9,446 nt of DNA, taken from the NCBI GenBank assembly GCA_016302725.1, contig JAEDNB010000074.1:1-9446 (forward strand), written 5' to 3'. Shown here in pieces: positions 1-6,005 of the stretch (position 1 is the first letter of the stretch; each line of letters begins with the position of its first letter). The notes under the pieces are model-generated. The model did not search any database. It saw only the letters and a program-made list of their open reading frames with translations, and had not been told where the DNA came from. The DNA is from Lentisphaeria bacterium. GTDB lineage: Bacteria > Verrucomicrobiota > Lentisphaeria > Oligosphaerales > Oligosphaeraceae. A program made the position numbers and the translations under genes.

Positions 1-1371
1 CGGGCCATCGCCTGCATGAAGCACGTGGGCCTCAACGCCTGCGCCGACGGCTTCATGAACGCCGCCATCACGGGGGCAAACGGAGGACTGCTGGTCACCG
101 TGGCCGACGATCCCTCCATGCACTCCTCCCAAAATGAACAGGACAGCCGCTTCTACGGGAAATTCGCCATGATTCCCGTGATGGAACCCTCCACCCAGCA
201 GGAAGCCTACCAGATGCCGGCCTACGCCTTCCGCCTCTCCGAGGAGATGGGGACCCCCGTCCTGGTGCGCCTCACCACACGCCTCTCCCATTCCCGGGCG
301 GACGTGGAGGTGGCTGACCAGCCCGCCCCACAGAACGACATCCACTTCCCGGAAGACCCCCGCCGCTTCGTCCTCCTCCCCGCCATCGCCAAGCGCAACT
401 ACCAGTCCCTCCTGGACAAGCAGGAGGCCTTCCAGAAGGCCAGCCAGGACTCCCCCTTCAACCAATTCACGGACGGCCCCGACCACTCCCTGGGAATCCT
501 GGCCTGCGGCATCGGCCACAACTACCTCCAGGAGGCCTTCGGGGGCCAGTGCCCCCACCCCGTCCTGAAAATCTCCCAGTATCCCCTCCCCCTCGCCCTG
601 GTGAAACGCCTCCTGGAGTCCTGCCAGAAGGTCCTGGTGGTGGAGGAGGGAATGCCCGTGGTGGAGGAAGCCCTCCGCGGACCCCTGGGCAACGACAAAA
701 TCCTGGGACGCATGGATGGCACCCTGCCCCGCACCGGGGAACTCAACACCCGCACCCTCCAAAAGGCCTGCGGACTGGACACCCCCGCCATCCTGCAACC
801 CGCCGCCTCCCTCCGCCAAAGACCCCCAAGGCTCTGCGACGGATGCCCGCATATCGATACCTACCGGGCACTCACCGAAGCCTGTGAAACCGTGGGCGAC
901 GCCAAAATCTTCGGGGACATCGGCTGCTACACCCTGGGAGCCCTTCCCCCCTACAATGCCATCACCTCCTGCGTGGACATGGGGGCCTCCATCACCCTGG
1001 CCAAGGGCGCCGCAGACGCCGGAATGAAACACCCCGTGGCCGTCATCGGAGACTCCACCTTCACACACTCCGGAATGACAGGACTGCTGGACGCCATCTG
1101 GGAAAACAGCCCCCTCACCGTGGTCATCCTGGACAACCTGACCGTCGGCATGACCGGAGGACAGGAATCCGCCGCCCAGGGAAGGCTGGAGGATATCGTG
1201 GCGGGACTGGGCGTCCCCCGGGAACATATCCGCGTCATCACCCCCCTCCCCGCCAGGCACAAGGAAAACCTGGCCCTCTTCCAGGAAGAACTGCGGCACC
1301 CCGGCATCTCCGTCGTCATCGCCCGGAGGGAATGCATCCAGACCCTCCGCCGAAAAGTCGCCAAAAAGTAG
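1..1371 (+). CDS. iorA: Indolepyruvate:ferredoxin oxidoreductase, alpha subunit (5' partial)
   Basis: With IorB this subunit oxidatively decarboxylates indolepyruvate and other aryl pyruvates to aryl-acetyl-CoA, normally passing electrons to ferredoxin in the cytoplasm of anaerobes. The frame is open from base 1, so the true start lies upstream; judged from remembered archaeal IorA, roughly 80-90 residues are missing. The first visible part (MKHVGLN, then VADDPSMHSSQNEQDSR) is the characteristic pyrimidine-domain segment. CDGCPH, encoded at 835-852, is the conserved Cys/His motif before the C-terminal thiamine-diphosphate domain. That domain shows GDIGCYTLGALPPYNA and the cofactor motif GDS (1048-1056) running to N (1135-1137), then MTGGQ. 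The protein stops at RRECIQTLRRKVAKK, exactly where archaeal IorA continues into a ferredoxin domain with two CxxCxxC-type clusters; no such cysteines are present. IorB follows after 79 bases. The family call is very secure; the electron path is not. Confidence 0.96.
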   Translation, partial: RAIACMKHVGLNACADGFMNAAITGANGGLLVTVADDPSMHSSQNEQDSRFYGKFAMIPVMEPSTQQEAYQMPAYAFRLSEEMGTPVLVRLTTRLSHSRADVEVADQPAPQNDIHFPEDPRRFVLLPAIAKRNYQSLLDKQEAFQKASQDSPFNQFTDGPDHSLGILACGIGHNYLQEAFGGQCPHPVLKISQYPLPLALVKRLLESCQKVLVVEEGMPVVEEALRGPLGNDKILGRMDGTLPRTGELNTRTLQKACGLDTPAILQPAASLRQRPPRLCDGCPHIDTYRALTEACETVGDAKIFGDIGCYTLGALPPYNAITSCVDMGASITLAKGAADAGMKHPVAVIGDSTFTHSGMTGLLDAIWENSPLTVVILDNLTVGMTGGQESAAQGRLEDIVAGLGVPREHIRVITPLPARHKENLALFQEELRHPGISVVIARRECIQTLRRKVAKK

Positions 1372-1434
1372 CCCCCACCCATACCAGACCATCGACGGGC
1401 CTCCCCGCCCACAAGGCGACCATGGCCCGACCCC

Positions 1435-1440
1435 AAGGAG
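1435..1440 (+). promoter_or_regulatory. Shine-Dalgarno of iorB
   Basis: A full AAGGAG lies 10 bases before the iorB ATG. The same hexamer with the same 10-base spacing precedes nagB, whereas several closely packed genes in the window (phosphatase, xseB) have no visible Shine-Dalgarno. This supports ATG 1451 as the start. Confidence 0.7.
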
Positions 1441-1450
1441 AAAGCACACC

Positions 1451-2026
1451 ATGAAATGCGATATCGTTCTGGCCGGCGTCGGCGGACAGGGCATCCTGAC
1501 CATCGCCGCCATCCTGGGCAAGGTGGCGGTCGCCGAACAGCTCCATGTCAAACAATCGGAAATCCATGGCATGAGCCAACGGGGCGGCTCCGTCTTCGCC
1601 CACTTGAGACTCTCCAGCAACCCCATCTTCGCCGACCAAATCACCCCCGGCGCCGCCGACATGGTGGTGGCCATGGAACCCATGGAGGCACTCCGCCATC
1701 GGGACACCCTCGCCCCACAGGGCACACTCATCACCGACAAGACCCCCCTTGTCAATATCCCCGACTACCCCCAGGAAGCCCAAATCCTGGAGGAACTCCG
1801 CCAGGACCAAAGACTCCTCCTCCTGGACACCGCCTCCCTGGCCAAGGCCTCCGGAAACCCCAGGAACACCAACATCGTCCTCCTGGGGGCCATCGCCAAT
1901 TTCCTGGAAATGCCCCCCGAAACCCTGGAAAAGGCCATTCAACAACACTTCGCCAAAAAGGGCGACGACGTCGTCCAGGCCGCCCTCCAGGCCTTCCGCC
2001 TGGGCAAGGAGGCCAAGTCCACCTAG
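1451..2026 (+). CDS. iorB: Indolepyruvate:ferredoxin oxidoreductase, beta subunit
   Basis: This 191-residue protein is the gamma-type (pyruvate ferredoxin oxidoreductase catalytic) partner of IorA, and its length is usual for a stand-alone IorB. Diagnostic stretches are the N-terminal DIVLAGVGGQGILT glycine-rich loop and KQSEIHGMSQRGGSVFAHLR, both typical of 2-oxoacid oxidoreductase gamma subunits, then ADMVVAMEPMEALR and, near residue 140, NPRNTNIVLLGA. It contains one cysteine, at residue 3, and no Fe-S motif, as expected for this subunit. The start is fixed by AAGGAG 10 bases upstream and by the motif beginning at residue 4. It follows iorA directly in the usual A-B order and is probably co-transcribed with it. 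An aryl-CoA ligase gene, often seen beside iorAB in gut anaerobes, does not follow here; an epimerase does. Confidence 0.96.
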   Translation: MKCDIVLAGVGGQGILTIAAILGKVAVAEQLHVKQSEIHGMSQRGGSVFAHLRLSSNPIFADQITPGAADMVVAMEPMEALRHRDTLAPQGTLITDKTPLVNIPDYPQEAQILEELRQDQRLLLLDTASLAKASGNPRNTNIVLLGAIANFLEMPPETLEKAIQQHFAKKGDDVVQAALQAFRLGKEAKST

Positions 2027-2042
2027 CCCACCCCCTTGCGCC

Positions 2043-2059
2043 CCAGGAACACCCCCTGG
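2043..2059. repeat. Short inverted repeat after iorB
   Basis: CCAGG (2043-2047) and CCTGG (2055-2059) can pair around a 7-base loop in the iorB-epimerase spacer. The stem is only 5 bp, could extend by GCG/CGC past small bulges, and has no T-tract. At best it is a weak pause or processing site, and it may be chance in a C-rich spacer. Confidence 0.2.
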
Positions 2060-2117
2060 ACGCCCATCCGTTCGCCCAACCCCACCACACACCCCCATTT
2101 AGGAACCCCGTAACATC

Positions 2118-3038
2118 ATGCGCATTCTCGTCACCGGCGGCGCCGGCTTCATCGGCAGCCATATCGTGGAGGCCTTCCAAGGGAAGGCGGAAATCCGTGT
2201 GCTGGACAACCTCCGCACCGGCTTCCTGAAGAACCTGGAGGGCTTCCAGGTGGATTTCCGGGAGGGCTCCATCCTGGACAAGCCCGTCCTGGAAAAGGCC
2301 ATGGAGGGGGTGGACTACGTCTTCCACCTGGCCGCCATGATTTCCGTGCCCGAATCCATGTCCAAGCCCCAGGAATGCGTGGAAATCAACACCCAGGGCA
2401 CCCTCAATGTCCTGGAGGCCGCCGCCAAGGCCGGCGCCAAAAAACTCTGCCTCTCCACCTCCGCCGCCATCTACGGGGACAATCCCCAGGTGCCCAAGCG
2501 GGAAACCATGGCCCCCGAACCCAAGAGCCCCTACGCCGTCACCAAGCTGGATGACGAATACTACTGCGCCATGTTCACCCGGGAACGGAACCTCCCCACC
2601 GCCTGCCTCCGATACTTCAATGTCTTCGGACCCCGCCAGAACCCCCATAGCCAATACGCGGCCGCCGTCCCCATCTTCGTCGCCAAGGCCCTGGCCAACG
2701 AACCCCTCACCATCTACGGCGACGGCGAACAGACCCGGGATTTCATCTACGTGAAGGACATCGCCCGCGCCAACGCCTTCTTCGCCACTGAAAGCACGGC
2801 CACCGGCGTCCACAACATCGCCTACGGCGGCGTCATCACCATCAACGACCTGGCCAGGAAAATCATCCAACTCACCGGCTCCCGCTCCGAAATCCTCCAC
2901 CAGGCGGAACGCGCCGGGGACGTGAAGCACTCCTACGCCGCCATCGACAAGCTGAAGGCCACGGGCTTCAAGCCCTGCTCCAATTTCGACGAGGGGCTGG
3001 CCGCCACCATCGAATACTTCCGCTCCCTCCAAAAGTAA
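2118..3038 (+). CDS. NAD-dependent nucleotide-sugar 4-epimerase, probably UDP-GlcNAc/GalNAc type
   Basis: An extended short-chain dehydrogenase of 306 residues that should interconvert the C4 epimers of a UDP-hexose with bound NAD. The Rossmann motif GGAGFIG is at residues 7-13 with D30 as the likely NAD-ribose acidic residue. The catalytic elements are STSAAIYG (113-120) and YAVTK (Tyr139, Lys143). RYFNVFGPRQNP (165-176), YGDGEQTRDFIYVKDI (200-215) and ERAGDVKHS are typical of the GalE/WbpP group. Ser272 in VKHS aligns by eye with WbpP Ser306, where E. coli GalE carries Tyr299; a small residue there is known to admit N-acetylated substrates, so UDP-GlcNAc 4-epimerase activity is inferred. 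ATG 2118 puts the Rossmann motif at the normal distance; only a weak AGGA lies 13 bases upstream. The product would feed polysaccharide or glycoconjugate synthesis. Family certain, substrate inferred. Confidence 0.93.
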   Translation: MRILVTGGAGFIGSHIVEAFQGKAEIRVLDNLRTGFLKNLEGFQVDFREGSILDKPVLEKAMEGVDYVFHLAAMISVPESMSKPQECVEINTQGTLNVLEAAAKAGAKKLCLSTSAAIYGDNPQVPKRETMAPEPKSPYAVTKLDDEYYCAMFTRERNLPTACLRYFNVFGPRQNPHSQYAAAVPIFVAKALANEPLTIYGDGEQTRDFIYVKDIARANAFFATESTATGVHNIAYGGVITINDLARKIIQLTGSRSEILHQAERAGDVKHSYAAIDKLKATGFKPCSNFDEGLAATIEYFRSLQK

Positions 3039-3043
3039 TCCCC

Positions 3044-3490
3044 ATGCCACGAGTGCTCTTCGTCTGCAGTTCAGACCGCACCCGCGCCCCCCTGGCCGCG
3101 GCCCTCTTCCAAAAGACCGCCGCCCAGGAGGGGCTGGACGACTGCCCCTGCGACTCCGCCGGACTCCGCGCCCAGCATGGTCAGCATATCGCCCCCGAGG
3201 TGGAAAAGGTGCTGGCGGAACGGGGGCTGGAACCCAGGAGGCTGGGCGTCCAACTCCTCACCCCAAAACTCATCAAGTCCTCCGAACTCATCCTCTGCAT
3301 GACCTCAAACCAGGAGAAGGAACTCCTGACCCGATTCGTCTCCGCACGGAACAAGACACGCACCCTCATGTCCATCCTGCGGGAGGAAACCGATGTCTTC
3401 GACCCCAACCATCTCCCCCTGGAAAAGTTCCGCGCCTGCCTGGACATGATGGAACCCGCCATCCGGGAACTTGTCCAAAGACTCCTCTAG
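3044..3490 (+). CDS. Low-molecular-weight protein-tyrosine-phosphatase-family protein with altered P-loop
   Basis: The 148 residues match the usual length and fold order of bacterial low-molecular-weight phosphatases (Wzb, YwlE). VLFVC at residues 4-8 supplies the nucleophile Cys8 in the CX5R loop (Cys8-Arg14). DSAGL (37-41), LILCMT (82-87) and DVFDPNHLPLEKF (117-129), with Asp120-Pro121 as the general-acid DP loop, all sit where expected. The loop is unusual: the common form is C-x-G-N-x-C-R-S-P, but here Gly and Asn are Ser10 and Asp11, and the residue after the Arg, normally Ser/Thr, is Ala15. Arg12 occupies the position that helps separate tyrosine from arginine phosphatases, so neither specificity can be assigned. 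It starts 5 bases after the epimerase stop with no Shine-Dalgarno, suggesting translational coupling, and overlaps or abuts trmO. Proximity to a sugar epimerase would suit a role in exopolysaccharide control, but that is inference. Confidence 0.85.
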   Translation: MPRVLFVCSSDRTRAPLAAALFQKTAAQEGLDDCPCDSAGLRAQHGQHIAPEVEKVLAERGLEPRRLGVQLLTPKLIKSSELILCMTSNQEKELLTRFVSARNKTRTLMSILREETDVFDPNHLPLEKFRACLDMMEPAIRELVQRLL

Positions 3491-4307
3491 CCACGGCCCC
3501 GTGTTCTCCTTCTCCCCCATCGCCACCGTCCACAGTTGCTACCGGACCAAATTCGGAATCCCCCGGCAGAGCGGCTTGATCCCGGAGGCCACGGGATGGC
3601 TGGAATTGCTCCCCCCCTACAACCAGCCCAACACCGTCCGGGGCCTGGAGGCATTCTCCCATATCTGGGTTATATTCGTCTTCAACGAAAATCTCCGGGA
3701 GGGCTGGAAGGCCACGGTGCGCCCCCCCAGGCTGGGGGGAGACCGGCGGCTGGGGGTCTTCGCCACCCGCTCCCCCTTCCGCCCCATGCCCCTCGGACTC
3801 TCCGCCCTGAAGCTGGAACGGCTGGAACTGCGACCCAGGGGGCAAATCCGACTCCACGTCTCCGGACTGGATCTGCTGGACGGCACCCCCGTGCTGGACA
3901 TCAAGCCATACCTCCCCTATGCCGACAGCATCCCCCAGGCCACAGGGGGATTCGCCGACACACCCCCCGCCCAGGAAGCCCTCCAGGTCACCCTGGCACC
4001 CGAACTCCGCCAACGCCACGGCAGGGAAATCCCGAAAATCCTGGAACTCGCCCAAAAGGTGGTGGCCGCCGACCCCAGGCCCGCATACCAGAAAATCCCC
4101 GGACGGGAATACCAGTGCTATCTCGGAACCTGGGAAATCCTCTGGACCACAGGGGAAAACCCCACCCAGGCCACCATCACGCAAATCCGCCCCTGGAAAC
4201 CCCAGCCCCCTGCCGACGGAAAACCCACCCCACCTCCGATAACGGAGCCCGACGCCATGCCCCCCCAGGGCAATCCGAAACCGCGGCACGGAACCCACGC
4301 CCCCTGA
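3471..4307 (+). CDS. trmO: tRNA (N6-threonylcarbamoyladenosine(37)-N6)-methyltransferase TrmO
   Basis: TrmO (formerly TsaA/YaeB) uses S-adenosylmethionine to methylate t6A37 in threonine tRNAs, giving m6t6A. Strong family blocks appear in order: FSPIATVHSCYRTKFGIPRQSGL (12-36), VRGLEAFSHIWVIFVF (56-71), VRPPRLGG then GVFATRSPFRPMPLGLS (83-111), DGTPVLDIKPYLPYAD (137-152) and DPRPAYQK (201-208). Numbering is from TTG 3471, which overlaps the phosphatase by 20 bases; GTG 3501 would begin MFSFSPIATV and matches E. coli TrmO's start better, and neither has a clear Shine-Dalgarno. From residue 241 the protein carries a 38-residue tail with 14 prolines, beyond the E. coli end (about 235 residues); it looks like translated spacer and may be disordered. 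The function is a translation-fidelity housekeeping role, unrelated to its neighbours. Confidence 0.93.
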   Translation: MSKDSSSHGPVFSFSPIATVHSCYRTKFGIPRQSGLIPEATGWLELLPPYNQPNTVRGLEAFSHIWVIFVFNENLREGWKATVRPPRLGGDRRLGVFATRSPFRPMPLGLSALKLERLELRPRGQIRLHVSGLDLLDGTPVLDIKPYLPYADSIPQATGGFADTPPAQEALQVTLAPELRQRHGREIPKILELAQKVVAADPRPAYQKIPGREYQCYLGTWEILWTTGENPTQATITQIRPWKPQPPADGKPTPPPITEPDAMPPQGNPKPRHGTHAP

Positions 4308-4341
4308 CCCCACAACGCCCCCAGACCCCACGGAGCGCCCC

Positions 4342-4845
4342 ATGAACGAAGAGACCAAGGCTATGGAAAAGGAAAAGAAGGCACGCCCCTCCCTGTGCCT
4401 CAAAAACACCCTCTTCCTCCTCTTCCTCCTCCTGGCCACACTCTTCTGCTTCCAGAAAATCCGGCAACGACTCCGACAGATGGACTACAATGCGGCCATG
4501 GCCGTCTATGCCCAGGGCATCGAGCACCTCTCCATCCCCGCCTTCCAGGATGGCGCAAAGGCGGATTTCCAGGACGCCGCCAATCTCTTCCAGGAAGCCA
4601 TCCGCGCCTCTACGGACGAGGCCTTCTCCCAAAAGGCCACCGAAATGCTCTCCTGCTGCTATGCCATGATGGCACGCTGCCCCCAGACCACCGCCACGGA
4701 GGCCCTCGCCCTCTACCGGCACGCCCTCTCCCTCCACCCCAATTGCCCGGAGGTGGACGACCTGACTAGGGCCAGGCTCCTCTCCATGCCGGAACAGGCC
4801 CGGGAAATGCTGCTCCATACCCTCCAGGACAGCACCGCCCCGTAA
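4342..4845 (+). CDS. Membrane-anchored TPR-like protein of unknown function
   Basis: I do not recognise this 167-residue protein. It has a short highly charged N-terminus (MNEETKAMEKEKKAR), one hydrophobic segment at about residues 22-37 (NTLFLLFLLLATLFCF) and then positive residues, followed by an all-helical remainder. The positive N-terminus suggests a signal anchor; orientation is uncertain because both flanks are positive. The remainder contains two TPR-like helix pairs: AANLFQEAIRAS onward, and EALALYRHALSLHPN near residues 120-134, the latter with the TPR pattern of small and large residues. Cys-Cys occurs in MLSCCYAMMARC. ATG 4342 is preceded by GGAG (4332-4335) at 6 bases; ATG 4363 (residue 8) is an alternative. 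It lies 21 bases before the YejB-like permease and is probably co-transcribed with it, so a scaffold role for an envelope complex is possible but unproven. Confidence 0.8.
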   Translation: MNEETKAMEKEKKARPSLCLKNTLFLLFLLLATLFCFQKIRQRLRQMDYNAAMAVYAQGIEHLSIPAFQDGAKADFQDAANLFQEAIRASTDEAFSQKATEMLSCCYAMMARCPQTTATEALALYRHALSLHPNCPEVDDLTRARLLSMPEQAREMLLHTLQDSTAP

Positions 4846-4866
4846 CCCCGACCCCAAGGCACGGAC

Positions 4867-5919
4867 ATGTCCCGCCTCGATTATTTCCTCCGGAGGCTCC
4901 TCCTGGTCATCCCCACCTTCCTGGGAATCACCCTTCTCTGCTTCTCCATCACCCAGTTCCTCCCCGGGGGGCCTGTGGACCAGATGATGCTCCGCATGAA
5001 GGGAATGGGCGCCGGAGGGGAAGCCGCCCAGGCCGCCCAGGGGGAGACGGCCGCCAGCCAGGAGGCCCTGGCACGGGAACGGGAAAATTTCCGCCAGATC
5101 TACGGCTTTGACAAACCCCTCTGGCAACGATACTGGAAGTGGCTCTGGAAGGAACGCTGCGGAATGTTGAGCCGCTCCTACAAATTCTCCAACAAGACCG
5201 CCTGGGAAATGATCTCCCAGCGCTTCCCCGTCTCCCTGGCCTTCGGCCTCAGCAGTTTCCTCCTCACCTACCTGGTCTGCATCCCCCTGGGAGTCGCCAA
5301 GGCCGTCAGGCACGGAACCCCCTTCGACATGCTCTCCAGCGTGGCCATCTTCATCGGATACGCCATCCCCGTCTTCGCCCTGGGAATGCTCCTGAAAATG
5401 CTCCTCTGCGGCACCACGGAGGGCTTCTGGGACCTCTTCCCCGCCTCCGGATTCCAATCCCCCGACGCAGAGGCCCTCCCCCTCCCCCAACGGCTCTGGG
5501 ACATGCTCCGGCATATGGTGCTCCCCATCCTCTGCTACGTGGCCGGCTCCTTCGCCATGCTCACTCTCCTGATGAAAAACTCCCTCCTGGAGCAAATCAA
5601 CAGCGACTACATCCGGACCGTCTACGCCAAGGGCGGCTCCCCCCAGAGGGCCCTCTGGGGGCATGCCCTCCGAAACGCCCTCATCCCCGTGGCCACCGGC
5701 TTCGGCAGCGTCCTCACCGTGATGTTCGCCGGAAGCGTCATCATCGAACGGGTCTTCGAAATCCCCGGCATGGGAAACTTGAGCATGGAGGCCATCGTGG
5801 GACGGGACTACCCCGTCTTCATGGGCATCCTGGCCCTCACCAGCGTCCTCGCCCTCCTGGGGGACATCCTCTCCGATTTCTGCTACGTCCTCATCGACCC
5901 CAGAATCCACTTCAACTGA
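4867..5919 (+). CDS. yejB: YejB-type peptide/microcin C ABC transporter permease
   Basis: One of the two inner-membrane permeases of a peptide importer, normally paired with YejE, the ATPase YejF and the binding protein YejA. The 350 residues match YejB in length and order: an N-terminal RRLLLVIPTFLGITLLCF membrane segment, QFLPGGPVDQ, an Ala/Gly/Gln/Glu-rich periplasmic insert (about 46-72), YGFDKPLWQRY, then five more membrane segments. The cytoplasmic EAA loop, which contacts the ATPase, begins at Tyr248 (DYIRTVYAKGGS, then RNALIP). RDYPVFMG and the terminal DPRIHFN are characteristic of YejB rather than DppB/OppB. AAGG at 4856-4859 supports ATG 4867. Oddly, no YejE, ATPase or binding-protein gene lies on either side: upstream is the TPR-like protein and downstream a secreted unknown. 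The partners must be elsewhere, or the permease works differently. Confidence 0.9.
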   Translation: MSRLDYFLRRLLLVIPTFLGITLLCFSITQFLPGGPVDQMMLRMKGMGAGGEAAQAAQGETAASQEALARERENFRQIYGFDKPLWQRYWKWLWKERCGMLSRSYKFSNKTAWEMISQRFPVSLAFGLSSFLLTYLVCIPLGVAKAVRHGTPFDMLSSVAIFIGYAIPVFALGMLLKMLLCGTTEGFWDLFPASGFQSPDAEALPLPQRLWDMLRHMVLPILCYVAGSFAMLTLLMKNSLLEQINSDYIRTVYAKGGSPQRALWGHALRNALIPVATGFGSVLTVMFAGSVIIERVFEIPGMGNLSMEAIVGRDYPVFMGILALTSVLALLGDILSDFCYVLIDPRIHFN

Positions 5920-5954
5920 CCCCACCCGCATTCACACGGAAACACCACCACAGC

Positions 5955-5970
5955 GCCCCACACCAGGGGC
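5955..5970. repeat. Short inverted repeat after yejB
   Basis: GCCCC (5955-5959) and GGGGC (5966-5970) can pair around the 6-base loop ACACCA in the 86-base spacer between the permease and the secreted protein. There is no following T-tract. It could attenuate or stabilise the transcript end, but the stem is only 5 bp in a C-rich spacer. Confidence 0.25.
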
Positions 5971-5990
5971 CCACAACCCACCCACAACCC

Positions 5991-5994
5991 GGAG
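5991..5994 (+). promoter_or_regulatory. Shine-Dalgarno choosing the start at 6006
   Basis: GGAG lies 11 bases before ATG 6006. The reading frame stays open upstream to 5139 through the permease gene, but only ATG 6006 combines a ribosome site with a following signal peptide, so the upstream extension is not coding. Confidence 0.5.
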
Positions 5995-6005
5995 CCCACA
6001 CCACC

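Noticed and set aside
1397..1428. Pairing of GGGCC with GGCCC in the iorA-iorB spacer as a terminator
   Set aside because: The stem is 5 bp with a long loop and no T-tract, and iorA and iorB are expected to be co-transcribed.
1372..1450. Search for a frameshifted ferredoxin domain after iorA
   Set aside because: The gap is 79 bases, too short for the domain of about 60-100 residues, and no CxxCxxC pattern appears in any frame.
1752..3050. A 432-codon minus-strand open frame opposite the epimerase and iorB
   Set aside because: Antisense to recognised genes, Gly-rich, no ribosome site or family resemblance.
4177..5931. A 584-codon minus-strand open frame opposite yejB and the TPR-like gene
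   Set aside because: The translation is a Gly/Glu/Asp/His-rich shadow with no domain, and the + strand carries YejB with full family motifs.
5139..6005. Upstream extension of the secreted-protein frame into yejB
   Set aside because: It is the out-of-frame reading of yejB, giving an Arg/Pro/His-rich sequence; the ribosome site and signal peptide both place the start at 6006.
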